A program made the position numbers and the translations under genes. A stretch of 64,000 nt of DNA from Photobacterium angustum. GTDB taxonomy: Bacteria; Pseudomonadota; Gammaproteobacteria; Enterobacterales; Vibrionaceae. The notes under the pieces are model-generated. The model made no database searches and was not told where the DNA came from. It worked only from the letters and a program-made list of their open reading frames with translations. Each line of letters starts with the position of its first letter. Position 1 is the first letter of the stretch. Shown in pieces: positions 37,422 to 48,463 of this stretch. The DNA lies in contig NZ_MSCJ01000001.1 in NCBI RefSeq assembly GCF_002954615.1, positions 310,001 through 374,000 of the forward strand. The letters run 5' to 3'.

Positions 37422-38942
37422 CTATGAGTCACTCAATTCATTAACTTCTAACATCCATCCCGCTTTATGCCAATATTCTTGTTCTGTTCGCATATCTGCT
37501 GCGAGCAATTTATTTTCTGTTGTCCAACCTTTAGGTAAGGTTAATTGCCAGTGTTCTTTATCGGCCTTAACTTTTATGTGTGGTAATGGTTCATCACTGC
37601 GCTGCCCATTTAACACCACGGCTATACGTAAGGTACGAATTAAGGGGTAAAGATGCTTACGTTTATAGATGGTCAATTCGGGCATTTCAGTCAGTTTTAA
37701 TGTTTTACGTTGATAGCGTACTAATGTTGAAAGTACCGTTTGTTGTTCGATATTGAATCCAGGCATAGTGCTATACCGAAGTAAGTATGCACTATGGCGA
37801 TGAAATCCGGGATAGCTAATATTTAGGCCAACCTCATGAAGTAACGCGCCCCATGATAGCAAGGTCGATAATTCATTTTTTTTCATGCCCGGTTGAGTAT
37901 CTATTTGATCGTAAATTTCAATCGCAGTTGTTTGAACACGTTTCGCTTGTGTGGTGTCGATATTGTATTGTTTTGCCATTGCATCAGCGGTACGAATACG
38001 GATATCACTGTGACGGAATCGTTGCTCCATTTCATACAGTAACCCCTCGCGTAATGCGCCACTGGAAAAATGCATATCATCAATATCAAGTGCTTCAAAC
38101 ACAGCACTTAAAATCGCTACTCCGGCGGCAAAAACAGGCTTTCTCTCATCAGTTAAGCCCGGAAGTTCGAGATCATCTTGGTGTTTAAATGCACTAATTT
38201 GATCAAGTAATCGGTGTAAACGAGATGATGTGATCACGCCATCGCTATGACCTTGAGCGATTAACACTTCACGGATCGCTTTAATGGTGCCAGATGAACC
38301 TAAGGTTTTATCCCATCCAATATCGGTATATTTACTGGCGATACTTTCAAGCTTCTGGCGTGCAGCAAGTTGGGCCGCCGCAATGTTTTTACGGCTAAGT
38401 TTTCCATTAGAAAAAAAGAGTTTGTTGTAGCTTACACACCCCATATGCTTGCTATATAAAATATGGGTATCAAAGTCTTCACCAATGACTAATTCAGTGC
38501 TGCCGCCACCGATATCGATCACCAGTTTTTTACCTTTATCGGGTTGGGTATGTGCAACTCCAAGATAAATTAAGCGGGCTTCTTCTGTTCCGGGAATGAT
38601 CTCGATGGGGAAGGGTAAAATACGCTCAGCTCGTTGGAGGAAAATATGGGCATTTTGCGCCTGACGTAACGTGTACGTTGCCGCGATACGGACATTTTCA
38701 GGTTTAAAGCCTTGTAGTCTTTCGGCAAACATTGCAAGGCAGCTTAAGCCGCGATTCATGGCGGCTTGATCAAGGTTTAAATGTTTATCAAGCCCAGATG
38801 CAAGGTGGACTCGTTGTTTATGACGACTGACAATTTGAAGGCTTTGACCAACAATGCGAGCCACAACCATATGAAAGCTATTTGAACCGATATCAATAGC
38901 TGCTATTTCACGAGGTTGTGGCGAAGAATTAGTTTTTGTCAT
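37422..38942 (-). CDS. ppx: exopolyphosphatase Ppx
   Basis: Removes terminal phosphates from polyphosphate; ASKHA-fold phosphatase. The 506 residues (E. coli 513) show [17 protein letters not shown] (phosphate-1 loop), [14 protein letters not shown] (phosphate-2) and [12 protein letters not shown] in the HD-like C-terminal part. It starts one base after the ppk stop, so ppk-ppx form an operon of synthesis and breakdown enzymes. Confidence 0.95.
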   Translation of the reverse strand: MTKTNSSPQPREIAAIDIGSNSFHMVVARIVGQSLQIVSRHKQRVHLASGLDKHLNLDQAAMNRGLSCLAMFAERLQGFKPENVRIAATYTLRQAQNAHIFLQRAERILPFPIEIIPGTEEARLIYLGVAHTQPDKGKKLVIDIGGGSTELVIGEDFDTHILYSKHMGCVSYNKLFFSNGKLSRKNIAAAQLAARQKLESIASKYTDIGWDKTLGSSGTIKAIREVLIAQGHSDGVITSSRLHRLLDQISAFKHQDDLELPGLTDERKPVFAAGVAILSAVFEALDIDDMHFSSGALREGLLYEMEQRFRHSDIRIRTADAMAKQYNIDTTQAKRVQTTAIEIYDQIDTQPGMKKNELSTLLSWGALLHEVGLNISYPGFHRHSAYLLRYSTMPGFNIEQQTVLSTLVRYQRKTLKLTEMPELTIYKRKHLYPLIRTLRIAVVLNGQRSDEPLPHIKVKADKEHWQLTLPKGWTTENKLLAADMRTEQEYWHKAGWMLEVNELSDS

Positions 38943-38943
38943 C

Positions 38944-41031
38944 TTATTTCTCTGTTTTTTCAGCGTGCTTTTTCAGTTTCTTCTCGCTGTGTTTCAGATA
39001 ATCATAAATGGCCGTTTGTGAGCGAATTTTACGTCTATTGCCACGCGGTACATAGTGGTTATGCATGCCTTCATCGATAATGCGTGCTTTGACGGTATCG
39101 CAAAGTTGGATATTGAGAATATCGATAATTCGTTGTTTTAACACCGGTGAATTAATAGGGCACCCAACTTCAATGCGGTTATCAATATTACGGCTCATCC
39201 AATCAGCAGATGAAATATAAACCTCATTATCACCATTATTTTCAAATACCGCGACGCGAGGGTGCTCTAGAAATCTGTCAATAATACTGATCGCAGTAAT
39301 GTTTTCACTGATCCCTTTAATACCGGGGATTAATGAACACATACCTCGAACAATTAATTTGATTTTTACACCGCTATTACTGGCTTGATATAGCATATTA
39401 ATCAAGCCTCTATCGACAAGGTTATTGACCTTAAGTGTAATACCTGATGGTAACTTTTGCTTGGCGTGAGCTATTTCTCTATCAATGAGTTCATACAATC
39501 GAGAGCGAGAGTTACGAGGAGAGACGATTAAATGGTTAAACTCAACGGGGCGATACGGGTTCGCAATATAAGCAAAGACTTGTTTTACTTCATCGGTAAT
39601 GGCTTTATCACAGGTTAGGAGTGAAAAGTCAGTATAAATTCGAGCGGTTTTTTCATTAAAGTTACCCGTACCGATATGCGCATATCGAACCAGTTCGCCT
39701 GATTCTTTACGGGTAATTAGGCAAAGTTTGGAGTGGATTTTTAACCCCGGCACACCAAAAATAACGTTTACCCCAGCCTCTGTGAGACACCTTGCCCATT
39801 CAATATTAGCTTCTTCATCAAAGCGCGCTTGCAGTTCAACAACGACGGTTACATTCTTACCGTTGTTGGCAGCATCAATCATAGATTCAATAATGCGTGA
39901 ATTTTTAGCGACACGATAAATATTGATTTTAATGCTACGAACTTTGGGATCGTAAGAGGCTTGTCGTACCAACTCTGTAATATGACTAAAGGTGTGGTAC
40001 GGGTAATACAATAAAATATCTTGCGCTTTTATGGCATCAAAGGCATTACGAGCTGATGTGAATTGATAGCTTTTAATTGGTGGGAGATCTTTGTTCTCTA
40101 AATAGCTTCTACCGACATTAGGGAAACCAATAAAGTCTTTAAAATTGTGATAACGACCACCGGGGATCACACTGTCATAGCTTGATACTTGGAGTTTATC
40201 GCACAACACATTGATCATGTCACCGGGCATATCGCGTTGATACACAAAGCGTACAGGCATGGCAGTTAGGCGTTGATTTAACCCTTCTGACATTTGTTCT
40301 AGCAAGCTGTGCTCAACTTCTTGGCTGAGATCGTACTCTGCATCACGGGTCATTTTCATCGCAAATACGGCAAGATTGTCATATTCAAAAAAGCCGTTGA
40401 ATAAATCATCGATACAAAGTCGAATAATATTATCAAGCAAGATAAGGGTTTTATGACGTTTCCCCTTCGTTTTCGGCAATTGAACAAAACGAGGCAGTTG
40501 ATCGGTTGGGATCTCTATTAACGCATAATGGGTCTCATGGTTTTTAGTCATAGCGACAGCAAGATAGGAGCATTCATCCTTGAGGACTTGCAGTATGTCG
40601 ACATCGTCAGTGAGTAAAATTGGGGTAACATGAGGCAAAATGGCGTGTTGGAAATAATGTTTCAACCATGCTTTCTGGCAGTCTTCTAACTGTAATTCAT
40701 TGACTAAAAAGATATGACGACGCGCCATTTCTAATAATATTTCATTGTATAGCGTATCAAAATCTTGATTTAACTTTAGTACTCGACTTTGGATCTTACT
40801 CAATAATTGCTTGGCTTGATCACTGCCACCTTGTTCTTCATGAATTAAGATCTGGCGCTTCACATCAGCAAAGCGCACTTTGTAGAACTCATCTGTATTG
40901 CTGGAAAAAATACCGAGAAATCGTACTCGCTCAATGAGAGGAACAGACTTATCTGCTGCTTCTTGTAACACTCGTTCGTTAAAAGAGAGCCAACTTAGCT
41001 CTTTTTCAATATATAGATTTTCGGTAGTCAT
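38944..41031 (-). CDS. ppk1: polyphosphate kinase 1
   Basis: Makes polyphosphate reversibly from ATP. The 695 residues (E. coli 688) contain [16 protein letters not shown] at the N terminus, the autophosphorylated histidine in [14 protein letters not shown] (H433), [19 protein letters not shown] and [20 protein letters not shown]. Located inside the phosphate cluster, though no convincing Pho box was found before it. Confidence 0.96.
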   Translation of the reverse strand: MTTENLYIEKELSWLSFNERVLQEAADKSVPLIERVRFLGIFSSNTDEFYKVRFADVKRQILIHEEQGGSDQAKQLLSKIQSRVLKLNQDFDTLYNEILLEMARRHIFLVNELQLEDCQKAWLKHYFQHAILPHVTPILLTDDVDILQVLKDECSYLAVAMTKNHETHYALIEIPTDQLPRFVQLPKTKGKRHKTLILLDNIIRLCIDDLFNGFFEYDNLAVFAMKMTRDAEYDLSQEVEHSLLEQMSEGLNQRLTAMPVRFVYQRDMPGDMINVLCDKLQVSSYDSVIPGGRYHNFKDFIGFPNVGRSYLENKDLPPIKSYQFTSARNAFDAIKAQDILLYYPYHTFSHITELVRQASYDPKVRSIKINIYRVAKNSRIIESMIDAANNGKNVTVVVELQARFDEEANIEWARCLTEAGVNVIFGVPGLKIHSKLCLITRKESGELVRYAHIGTGNFNEKTARIYTDFSLLTCDKAITDEVKQVFAYIANPYRPVEFNHLIVSPRNSRSRLYELIDREIAHAKQKLPSGITLKVNNLVDRGLINMLYQASNSGVKIKLIVRGMCSLIPGIKGISENITAISIIDRFLEHPRVAVFENNGDNEVYISSADWMSRNIDNRIEVGCPINSPVLKQRIIDILNIQLCDTVKARIIDEGMHNHYVPRGNRRKIRSQTAIYDYLKHSEKKLKKHAEKTEK

Positions 41032-41152
41032 GCTCGGTGTTCGTCCTTGTTGCTTTGCATTACAAAATTAAGCTGTTTGTGGCAAATATAAGGTATTAGC
41101 GTTACAGTGAGATGTAAATTTGAGTGATTGTTTTATCAGCTAAATATTTTAA

Positions 41153-41653
41153 TTATTGTTCAATATCTATGGTTAAATCATCGGCCAATAATTCTAATTG
41201 TTCTTGTACGGCATCAATAGTGAGATCGGTTGGTAGATCGAGTTGAAATTGCGCGGTAAAAATAGGGTATCCCCAGTTTGGTGCGCTTTCCGTTTTAGTT
41301 TTGAGCTTGTAGATGTTTATGCCCAGTTGATGTAGATGGGTAGTGACGTCTTTAACAATTCCTAACCGATCATTACCTGTCACGGTTAACTTCTGCATTT
41401 GCTGTTGTGAGGAAGCTTTGATTTGTGCCTCGACAATGTGGATCTGTAGCCCCGAAATTTGCGATAATGCATCGCTAAGTTGTTGAATATGTTGAGGGGA
41501 AACTTCAACCTGAACAATTCCAGCAAATTGGCCACTCAGTTGAGTTAATGAACTTTTTAGCCAATTTGCATGATTGTTATATACCGTGTCTGAAAGTTGC
41601 TCTACCAGTCCCGTTTTATCTTTACCTATAACAGTAATAATGAGTTGTTTCAT
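41153..41653 (-). CDS. double ACT-domain protein, GcvR-like
   Basis: A 166-residue cytoplasmic protein of two ACT domains (about 1-75, LIITVIGKDKTGLVEQLSD, and 83-165, LTVTGNDRLGIVKDVTTHLHQLGINI), as in GcvR, the glycine-cleavage repressor partner. ATG 41653 is chosen (AGGAGAG upstream) over a longer upstream frame. Divergent from pstC; no functional link to phosphate is evident, so no symbol is given. Confidence 0.82.
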   Translation of the reverse strand: MKQLIITVIGKDKTGLVEQLSDTVYNNHANWLKSSLTQLSGQFAGIVQVEVSPQHIQQLSDALSQISGLQIHIVEAQIKASSQQQMQKLTVTGNDRLGIVKDVTTHLHQLGINIYKLKTKTESAPNWGYPIFTAQFQLDLPTDLTIDAVQEQLELLADDLTIDIEQ

Positions 41654-41878
41654 TACAGCTCTCCTTATTTGTAATGGTTGTTGATGCAGTGACAATTAAG
41701 CAACAAACTGATTGATACTTATCAATAATTATCCTAATAACAATTTATGCTGTCTATGGCTGAAATGGACACAAATGAGTAAATGCGTAAGTTGTCATGA
41801 TTTATTGATTGTTAATGACATTCTCTTTCAGTTCTGATTTATAAATCTGTGCGATATGTAATATTTGGAAAACATCAC

Positions 41879-41912
41879 CTGTAATAAAAGTGTCATGTAA
41901 TAGAAATACACT
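41879..41912 (+). promoter_or_regulatory. Pho box and -10 element before pstC
   Basis: CTGTAAT (41879-41885), AAAA spacer, GTGTCAT (41890-41896): 6 of 7 matches to the CTGTCAT repeat in each half. TACACT (41907-41912) follows at exactly 10 bp as a plausible -10. This is the stronger of the two Pho boxes in the window. Confidence 0.8.
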
Positions 41913-41942
41913 TTAGTTCGTATAAATAGGTTTGAGGTAATA

Positions 41943-44174
41943 ATGGCACACGCCAGTTCGTTTTTAATGGGAGAAAATCATCTTCGCCGAATGAAAGATA
42001 AGTTAGCGCGCTTGGGTGTGACGGCTGGCGGTATTTTTGTACTTGTAACCTTGGTACTGATTTTTTTCTATTTACTCTACGTTATTGTTCCGATTTTCTC
42101 TTCTGTTTCGGTTAAACCAACCTCCCATTTCTCATTGACCTTGCCGGGTCACACTGCGCGAGTAGGAATTGATGATAGTAATACCTTAGCTTATCGTTTT
42201 ACTACTGACGGTCAGGTAGATTTTATTCGTTTATCGCCACCGCCAGCATCAGGACAGGTGATTAAACAACAGACACTCGTTAATGATCCTACTGCGGTTG
42301 CAACCAGTTTGCCACGTGATGGATTGGTTGCCTATGCATTGGCGGGCGGGCAAGTAAAAATAGTGAAAGCTGATTTTAATTTCACGTTTGATCAAAACAA
42401 AAAGCAGCTATTTCCGGTTATTGATTACCCTGTTGGTAAAGCACCATTATCTGTCGTTGCTAAACAAGATGTTATTGATAAATTAGCCGTATCTGGGCGT
42501 GATAACACTATTATTTTAGCCGCTTATACTAACCAAGATAAGCTTTCAGTGGTTAGGTTCTCTCATTCTGAAATGAGCGCGTCAGGAGATAAAACATGGC
42601 ACCAATTTCAATTTAATATTGATGATGTGCCAGCTAATGTTGAGCAGCTTGTATTAACGCCTGACGGTAAAACACTTTATGTATTAAGTGGTTCTACACT
42701 CTTTACTTACTCTCTTCAACGCCAGCAAGCGGTATTAAGACAAACAACAAAACTATCTAATGATAAAACAGTAACGCCAGAGAAAATTAATTTATTGTCA
42801 GGGGCGAACTCCTTATTAGTAACAAACTCTAATAATACGATCACCCAATGGTTTGAAGTGGTCAAAGATGAGAAACGTCAATTAGTGAAGGTGCGAGATT
42901 TCCTTTTTTCTTCTAGCCCTATCATGAAAATCGTTCCTGAGTATTACCGCAAAGGTTTTTTTGTTATTCAACAAGATGGTCGAGTATCGGCTTATTATAC
43001 CTCTGAGCGTGATGTGATTTATCAAGAGCAGGTATTTGATACTGTCCCCCAAGATATCGCTATATCACCAAAAGCTAATATGTTGCTTACGCTAGATAAT
43101 GGTAAGTGGCAAAGCTATAAAGTGAATAACTCTCATCCGGATATTGGTATTTCATCACTGTGGCAAAAAGTGTGGTATGAGGGATATCCTGAGCCTGATT
43201 ACGTTTGGCAATCAACATCAGCGAGTGATGAGTTTGAACCTAAATTGAGCTTGGTACCGATTATTTTCGGTACATTGAAAGCTGCGGTTTATTCAATGTT
43301 ATTTGCGATACCGCTGGCACTGGCGGGGGCGATTTATACCGCTTACTTCATGTCATCTAAAGTGCGCCGATTGATTAAACCAACGATTGAATTAATGGAA
43401 GCTTTACCGACGGTTATCTTAGGTTTTTTAGCTGGAATTTGGCTTGCACCTATCGTTGATCAGAACCTGACAGGGGTTGCCTTAAGTTTTATTACCTTGC
43501 CTATAAGCATGATTGTGATTGGTTTTATTTGGTCGATGCTACCTGGACAATGGCGATCACGGATCCCTCATGGTTTTCATATCGCTATTTTGATCCCGAT
43601 GATAATACTTGTCGGTTATGGTTGTTTTGCTGTTAGTCCTTGGTTGTCCCAGTGGCTATTTGGCAGCGATTTACAAAGTTATTTATCTCATCATTATGGT
43701 ATTGGGTACGATCAACGTAATGCCTTAATTGTCGGCATCGCAATGGGTTTTGCGGTGATCCCAACTATTTTCACGATTGCAGAAGATGCGGTGTTCTCTG
43801 TACCTAGTCATTTAACGAAAGGCTCACTGGCATTAGGTGCGACTCAATGGCAAACCTTAACCAAGGTGGTATTGCTAACAGCAAGCCCGGGGATTTTTTC
43901 TGCTGTAATGATGGGGCTAGGTCGAGCTGTTGGAGAAACAATGATTGTATTGATGGCTACGGGGAATACACCTGTCATGGATTGGGATTTATTACAGGGG
44001 TTAAGAACGTTGGCAGCAACCATTGCGATTGAAATGCCTGAATCTGAAGTGGCAAGTTCGCATTATCGAGTATTGTTTTTAGCGGCGTTTGTATTATTCG
44101 TCTTTACCTTTGTATTCAATACAATCGCTGAGGTTGTGAGGCAACGTTTACGTGAAAAATACAGTTCACTATAA
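41943..44174 (+). CDS. pstC: phosphate ABC transporter permease PstC, with large periplasmic domain
   Basis: One of two membrane subunits of the phosphate importer. At 743 residues it is more than twice the roughly 320 of E. coli PstC. A first helix (about 25-50) is followed by some 370 residues without membrane segments, probably periplasmic and with repeated beta-strand character (e.g. TPDGKTLYVLSGSTLFTYSL, ISPKANMLLTLDNGKWQSY) like a propeller. The permease core begins near 435; the ATPase-contact loop is GSLALGATQWQTLTKVVL. First gene of pstC-pstA-pstB-phoU. Confidence 0.92.
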   Translation: MAHASSFLMGENHLRRMKDKLARLGVTAGGIFVLVTLVLIFFYLLYVIVPIFSSVSVKPTSHFSLTLPGHTARVGIDDSNTLAYRFTTDGQVDFIRLSPPPASGQVIKQQTLVNDPTAVATSLPRDGLVAYALAGGQVKIVKADFNFTFDQNKKQLFPVIDYPVGKAPLSVVAKQDVIDKLAVSGRDNTIILAAYTNQDKLSVVRFSHSEMSASGDKTWHQFQFNIDDVPANVEQLVLTPDGKTLYVLSGSTLFTYSLQRQQAVLRQTTKLSNDKTVTPEKINLLSGANSLLVTNSNNTITQWFEVVKDEKRQLVKVRDFLFSSSPIMKIVPEYYRKGFFVIQQDGRVSAYYTSERDVIYQEQVFDTVPQDIAISPKANMLLTLDNGKWQSYKVNNSHPDIGISSLWQKVWYEGYPEPDYVWQSTSASDEFEPKLSLVPIIFGTLKAAVYSMLFAIPLALAGAIYTAYFMSSKVRRLIKPTIELMEALPTVILGFLAGIWLAPIVDQNLTGVALSFITLPISMIVIGFIWSMLPGQWRSRIPHGFHIAILIPMIILVGYGCFAVSPWLSQWLFGSDLQSYLSHHYGIGYDQRNALIVGIAMGFAVIPTIFTIAEDAVFSVPSHLTKGSLALGATQWQTLTKVVLLTASPGIFSAVMMGLGRAVGETMIVLMATGNTPVMDWDLLQGLRTLAATIAIEMPESEVASSHYRVLFLAAFVLFVFTFVFNTIAEVVRQRLREKYSSL

Positions 44175-44189
44175 GAGAGGGGGATGATC

Positions 44190-45827
44190 ATGATTAAATG
44201 GTTTAAATCCGGCTCTCCTTGGATTTGGGTAACTGCGGGGGCGGTTAGCTTAAGCCTTGTTGCTGTTTTAGGATTGCTATTACTTATTGGTTATAAAGGA
44301 TTAAGCTACTTTTGGCCCTCACCTGTTTATCAATTCGATATCGATATTGCAGGTAAAAACCAAACCGTGATTGGTGAGTTGTATGACAGTAAAGCGATCC
44401 CGTTGCAACAATTGCGTGAAGCTGGGGTTGATGTGTCTCATATGCCAGGTCCGGTTGAGATGCGTTATCTCATTAAGATTGGTAATCGTGAACGAGTGGG
44501 GACTGACTTTTTTACGGTATTAAAAAGCCAAATAAAGCACCAAGAAATAGCGAAGAATATTGCAGTTGTCGATCGAGAAACGAATGGTAAGTTTTATGGC
44601 TATCCTATCGCAATAATGGCAAATGGTGTGCGTAATAGCATGGACTATTTACCTGTCGCGTTAAGTGAAGCTTCTGAAATTCGAGCCGAATTAAAGAAAC
44701 TACAACAGATTGAAATTGCAGATACGAATTGGCATTTAGAAAAACTACGTTTAGAAAAGCGTCAATTAGCCTTAAAAGATAAATTAACGCCTGATGAAAA
44801 AGCACGAATTGAACGTGAGGAACTGAACTATAAAACGATTTATAAAAATATTGAAAATCGTTTGTTTTCATTACAGTCTCAATTAGATAGTGCCAGTTTA
44901 TTACTTCGAGATAGTCAAGGTAAAACTATTACCTTATCGATGTCTCAAGTACTAGATATGTGGTATCCCAATAATTTAACCTTTATTGAAAAGTTTCAGC
45001 ATTGGGGGAAACAGGTTTATAAGTTTTTAACCGAAGCGCCCCGTGAAGCTAATACCGAAGGCGGTGTTTTTCCGGCAATCTTTGGTACGGTATTTATGGT
45101 ATTGCTAATGAGTGTCATGGTGACGCCATTAGGTGTGTTAGCCGCAATTTATCTTCATGAATATGCAGGGAATAATAACTTTACAAAGGTCATACGTATT
45201 GCGGTGATTAATCTTGCGGGTGTACCGTCTATTGTCTACGGAGTGTTCGGGTTAGGCTTTTTTGTGTACATGGTAGGGGGGACAATTGATGATGTCTTTT
45301 TCTCTGCCCAATTGCCGACACCAACATTTGGCACCCCTGGGATTTTATGGTCGGCATTAACATTGGCGATCATGACATTACCGGTTGTTATTGTTTCAAC
45401 AGAAGAAGGTTTATCGCGAATACCGAGTTCGGTGAGAAATGGTTCTTTGGCATTAGGCGCAACTCAAGCTGAAACGTTATGGCGTATAGTGCTCCCTATG
45501 GCAAGCCCTGCAATTATGACCGGGTTGATTTTAGCGGTGGCAAGGGCAGCGGGAGAAGTAGCACCTTTAATGTTAGTTGGAGTTGTAAAAATGGCACCAA
45601 CATTGCCCGTTGATGTTCATTTTCCTTTTGTTCACCTTGATCGTAAGTTTATGCATTTGGGGTATCATATTTATGATGTTGCGTTCCAAAGCCCGAATGT
45701 TGAAGCGGCAAGACCCTTGGTTTACGCGACGTCATTTTTATTAGTGACGGTGATTGTAAGTTTGAATTTAACCGCAATTGGGATCCGTAATCATCTGCGT
45801 GAAAAATTTCGCTCGTTAGAGTTGTGA
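44190..45827 (+). CDS. pstA: phosphate ABC transporter permease PstA, with long N-terminal extension
   Basis: Second membrane subunit of the phosphate importer, 545 residues against about 296 in E. coli. After a first helix (about 10-33) comes a soluble section with a charged coiled coil (about 160-235, many E/K/L/Q), then the permease core (about 285-540) with the contact loop NGSLALGATQAETLWRIVLP. ATG 44190 is preferred because AGAGGGGG lies six bases before it; ATG 44184 is the alternative. Ten to fifteen bases after pstC. Confidence 0.92.
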   Translation: MIKWFKSGSPWIWVTAGAVSLSLVAVLGLLLLIGYKGLSYFWPSPVYQFDIDIAGKNQTVIGELYDSKAIPLQQLREAGVDVSHMPGPVEMRYLIKIGNRERVGTDFFTVLKSQIKHQEIAKNIAVVDRETNGKFYGYPIAIMANGVRNSMDYLPVALSEASEIRAELKKLQQIEIADTNWHLEKLRLEKRQLALKDKLTPDEKARIEREELNYKTIYKNIENRLFSLQSQLDSASLLLRDSQGKTITLSMSQVLDMWYPNNLTFIEKFQHWGKQVYKFLTEAPREANTEGGVFPAIFGTVFMVLLMSVMVTPLGVLAAIYLHEYAGNNNFTKVIRIAVINLAGVPSIVYGVFGLGFFVYMVGGTIDDVFFSAQLPTPTFGTPGILWSALTLAIMTLPVVIVSTEEGLSRIPSSVRNGSLALGATQAETLWRIVLPMASPAIMTGLILAVARAAGEVAPLMLVGVVKMAPTLPVDVHFPFVHLDRKFMHLGYHIYDVAFQSPNVEAARPLVYATSFLLVTVIVSLNLTAIGIRNHLREKFRSLEL

Positions 45828-45873
45828 GCCAACGTAGTGCGATGAGTATTCGATTATTAACAGAGAGAACATT

Positions 45874-46692
45874 ATGTATTCTGCTTCACCATCAATAGGT
45901 TTATTTGAACCCGTCGATCTCTCTTCGTTACCCGATGAGCAAACGGCATTATCGATTGAAGGTTTGAACCTACACTATGGTAAAACGCAAGCTTTGTATA
46001 ATATCAATATGCGTATTCCTAAAGGTCAGGTTACTGCATTTATCGGCCCTTCAGGTTGTGGTAAATCAACGTTATTAAGTTGTATTAACCGAATGAACGA
46101 TTTGATTGAAGGCTGTCATGTCGATGGTAAAATCATGCTACATGGGCAGAACATCTACGATAAAAAAGTTGATGTTGCGTCATTACGTCGTCGTGTAGGG
46201 ATGGTGTTTCAACGCCCGAATCCATTTCCTAAATCTATATATGAAAATGTGGTTTATGGTTTACGTCTACAAGGGATCAGTGATCGACGTATTTTAGATG
46301 ATGCGGTTGAAAGTTCATTGCGTTCGGCAGCGTTATGGGATGAAGTAAAAGACAGGTTGCATGAAAATGCGTTTGGTTTATCAGGAGGCCAACAGCAGCG
46401 TTTAGTGATTGCGCGTGCGATTGCTATTGAGCCTGAAATATTGCTACTTGATGAGCCGACCTCAGCACTTGATCCAATATCAACCTTAACGATTGAAGAG
46501 TTGATTAATGATCTAAAAGCCAAATATACCGTGATTATCGTGACACATAACATGCAACAAGCGGCACGGGTGTCAGATCAAACAGCTTTTATCTATATGG
46601 GAGAGCTGGTGGAGTATTCGAGCACCAATGATATATTCACCACCCCAAGAGAAAAACGTACTGAAGATTATATTACAGGACGTTATGGTTAA
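45874..46692 (+). CDS. pstB: phosphate ABC transporter ATP-binding protein PstB
   Basis: ATPase of the Pst importer and part of phosphate sensing through PhoU/PhoR. The 272 residues have Walker [10 protein letters not shown], the PstB-specific [22 protein letters not shown] (Q-loop), signature LSGGQQQRL, Walker [15 protein letters not shown] and the H-loop [13 protein letters not shown]. Confidence 0.97.
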   Translation: MYSASPSIGLFEPVDLSSLPDEQTALSIEGLNLHYGKTQALYNINMRIPKGQVTAFIGPSGCGKSTLLSCINRMNDLIEGCHVDGKIMLHGQNIYDKKVDVASLRRRVGMVFQRPNPFPKSIYENVVYGLRLQGISDRRILDDAVESSLRSAALWDEVKDRLHENAFGLSGGQQQRLVIARAIAIEPEILLLDEPTSALDPISTLTIEELINDLKAKYTVIIVTHNMQQAARVSDQTAFIYMGELVEYSSTNDIFTTPREKRTEDYITGRYG

Positions 46693-46704
46693 GGACACAC
46701 CATC

Positions 46705-47412
46705 ATGTTAAATAACATTAGCCTTGGTCGACATATTTCTGGTCAGTTTAATCATGAACTAGAAAGTATTCGCACCCATGTTTTAGCGATGGGCGGCTTA
46801 GTTGAACAGCAGTTAGCTGATGCCTTAAAAGCACTTCATAAACAAGAAGAAGATTTAGCAAAACGAGTGATCCAAGATGATCGCAAAGTTAATGCAATGG
46901 AAGTTGCAATCGATGAGGCATGTACGCGTATTATTGCTAAACGCCAACCCACCGCCAGTGATTTACGTCTTGTTATCGCTATTATAAAAACCATTACTGA
47001 TTTAGAACGTATCGGTGATGTAGCGGAAAGTATTGCTAAAGTCGCATTAGGTAATTTTACTAATAAGCAATATAACTTGTTGGCATCGCTAGAATCTTTA
47101 GGTCAAAACGCAGTACGCATGTTGCATGAAGTATTAGATGCTTTCGCCCGTATGGATGTTAAAGCCGCGATTGATGTGTACCAAACTGATGATCGGATAG
47201 ATCGAGAATATGAAGCGATTATTCGTCAACTCATGACCTACATGAAAGAAGATCCCGATTCTATTCCAAGTGTGATGAAGGTGATGTGGGCGGCGCGCTC
47301 TATTGAGCGAGTGGGAGATCGTTGCCAAAATATTTGTGAATACATTATCTATTTCGTGCAAGGTAAAGATATTCGCCACACTAATCCAGAAGATATTACC
47401 AACTTCCTATAA
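46705..47412 (+). CDS. phoU: phosphate signalling protein PhoU
   Basis: Cytoplasmic helical protein linking Pst to PhoR and restraining the Pho response when phosphate is ample. The 235 residues show the two PhoU repeats ([23 protein letters not shown] and the equivalent [19 protein letters not shown]) with the metal-binding D/E motifs and [11 protein letters not shown] and [13 protein letters not shown]. Last gene of the pst operon, 12 bp after pstB. Confidence 0.96.
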   Translation: MLNNISLGRHISGQFNHELESIRTHVLAMGGLVEQQLADALKALHKQEEDLAKRVIQDDRKVNAMEVAIDEACTRIIAKRQPTASDLRLVIAIIKTITDLERIGDVAESIAKVALGNFTNKQYNLLASLESLGQNAVRMLHEVLDAFARMDVKAAIDVYQTDDRIDREYEAIIRQLMTYMKEDPDSIPSVMKVMWAARSIERVGDRCQNICEYIIYFVQGKDIRHTNPEDITNFL

Positions 47413-47439
47413 TACACCGGATATATGAATCATTAATAA

Positions 47440-47478
47440 GGGCGCTTAGCTTTATTTAGAAGCTTAGCGCTCTTTTTT
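47440..47478 (+). terminator. intrinsic terminator of pstCAB-phoU
   Basis: GGGCGCTTAGCTT and AAGCTTAGCGCTC pair with one mismatch around TATTTAG, followed by six T. The stop of convergent cutC lies 20 bp on. Confidence 0.78.
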
Positions 47479-47499
47479 ATTTATGTTCATTTACACGGC

Positions 47500-48243
47500 T
47501 TATTCTCTTCTCAGCTTATGTTTGACACTTTTGATCGTATCAATATTTGTCACTGGGATTTGAAAATCATCAAAGACGGCGTTGCCCATATGTGCACTTG
47601 AAGTGCGATTTAATATTTTACTGGGCCGTGTTGTTTTACCAGAAAGATGCACTTCTTTTATTCCCGTCTCAGCAACTAAGGTTTGAACATTATCTGGTGT
47701 AACGCCAGCGCCCGCCATAATACTGAGCCTATCACCACAATAGTTGACCATTTTTTTGATCATGGCAGTGCCTTCAGGTGCGGTGGCTTGAAGCCCAGAT
47801 GTCAGTACTCGCTCGCAGCCGCAACTCATGATGGTATCTAGTGCTGCAAAAGGGTCGACACATTGGTCGATGGCTCGATGAAAAGTCACCCCTAACCCTT
47901 TCGCTTGTTTGATTAAGCTCGCAATGGTTGTGCTATCAATAAGGCTTTGTTCTGTCAGTGCGCCAATGACTATTCCTTGTAATCCTGCTTGATGGGCTGC
48001 ATGAATATCGGCAAGCATGATTTCAATATCACCACCACTGAATAAAAAGTCACCTTGGCGTGGTCTGATCATGGCGTAAACCGGAATGTGTGCTTGTTTT
48101 GCGGCTAATTGCATAAAACCAGAACTTGGCGTTAATCCGCCTAGTGCAAGGGAAGAACACAACTCGATGCGTGTAGCACCACCTTGTTGGGCATAGTGGA
48201 GTGATTCAAGATTATCGATACAAACTTCAAGTTGAATAGACAT
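47500..48243 (-). CDS. cutC: copper homeostasis protein CutC
   Basis: TIM-barrel cytoplasmic protein of the CutC family, historically tied to copper tolerance; its biochemical role remains unclear. The 247 residues (E. coli 248) begin MSIQLEVCIDNLESLHYAQQGGATRIELCSSL and include PVYAMIRPRQGDFLFS, FHRAIDQC and IMAGAGVTPDNV. Single gene facing the pst operon. Confidence 0.92.
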   Translation of the reverse strand: MSIQLEVCIDNLESLHYAQQGGATRIELCSSLALGGLTPSSGFMQLAAKQAHIPVYAMIRPRQGDFLFSGGDIEIMLADIHAAHQAGLQGIVIGALTEQSLIDSTTIASLIKQAKGLGVTFHRAIDQCVDPFAALDTIMSCGCERVLTSGLQATAPEGTAMIKKMVNYCGDRLSIMAGAGVTPDNVQTLVAETGIKEVHLSGKTTRPSKILNRTSSAHMGNAVFDDFQIPVTNIDTIKSVKHKLRRE

Positions 48244-48353
48244 AATTTTTAATGAATTAAAAAGCGTGTCTTGCAGTGTAGAGGATTAGCAAGATAGGAG
48301 CGAACAGAGACAGGATATAATGTGCGGTTGGTTGTGAATTATAGATAAAAAAA

Positions 48354-48375
48354 GGGCCTGGTATAATCCAGGCCT
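48354..48375 (-). terminator. intrinsic terminator of the peroxiredoxin gene
   Basis: GGGCCTGG (48354-48361) pairs with CCAGGCCT (48368-48375); read leftward the stem runs into a T-run of seven. A second hairpin, ATAACACC/GGTGTTAT (48433-48456), lies just after the gene and lacks T. Confidence 0.75.
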
Positions 48376-48463
48376 CATTATATTTCTTATCTTTGAGCTG
48401 ACTTTAGCTTTATATTTAGCTGATTGTCAGAGATAACACCGTGAGCATGGTGTTATTAGGTAA

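Noticed and set aside
41032..41152. Pho box before ppk
   Set aside because: Only one reasonable half-site (CTGTAAC on the leftward strand) with a poor partner at the right spacing.
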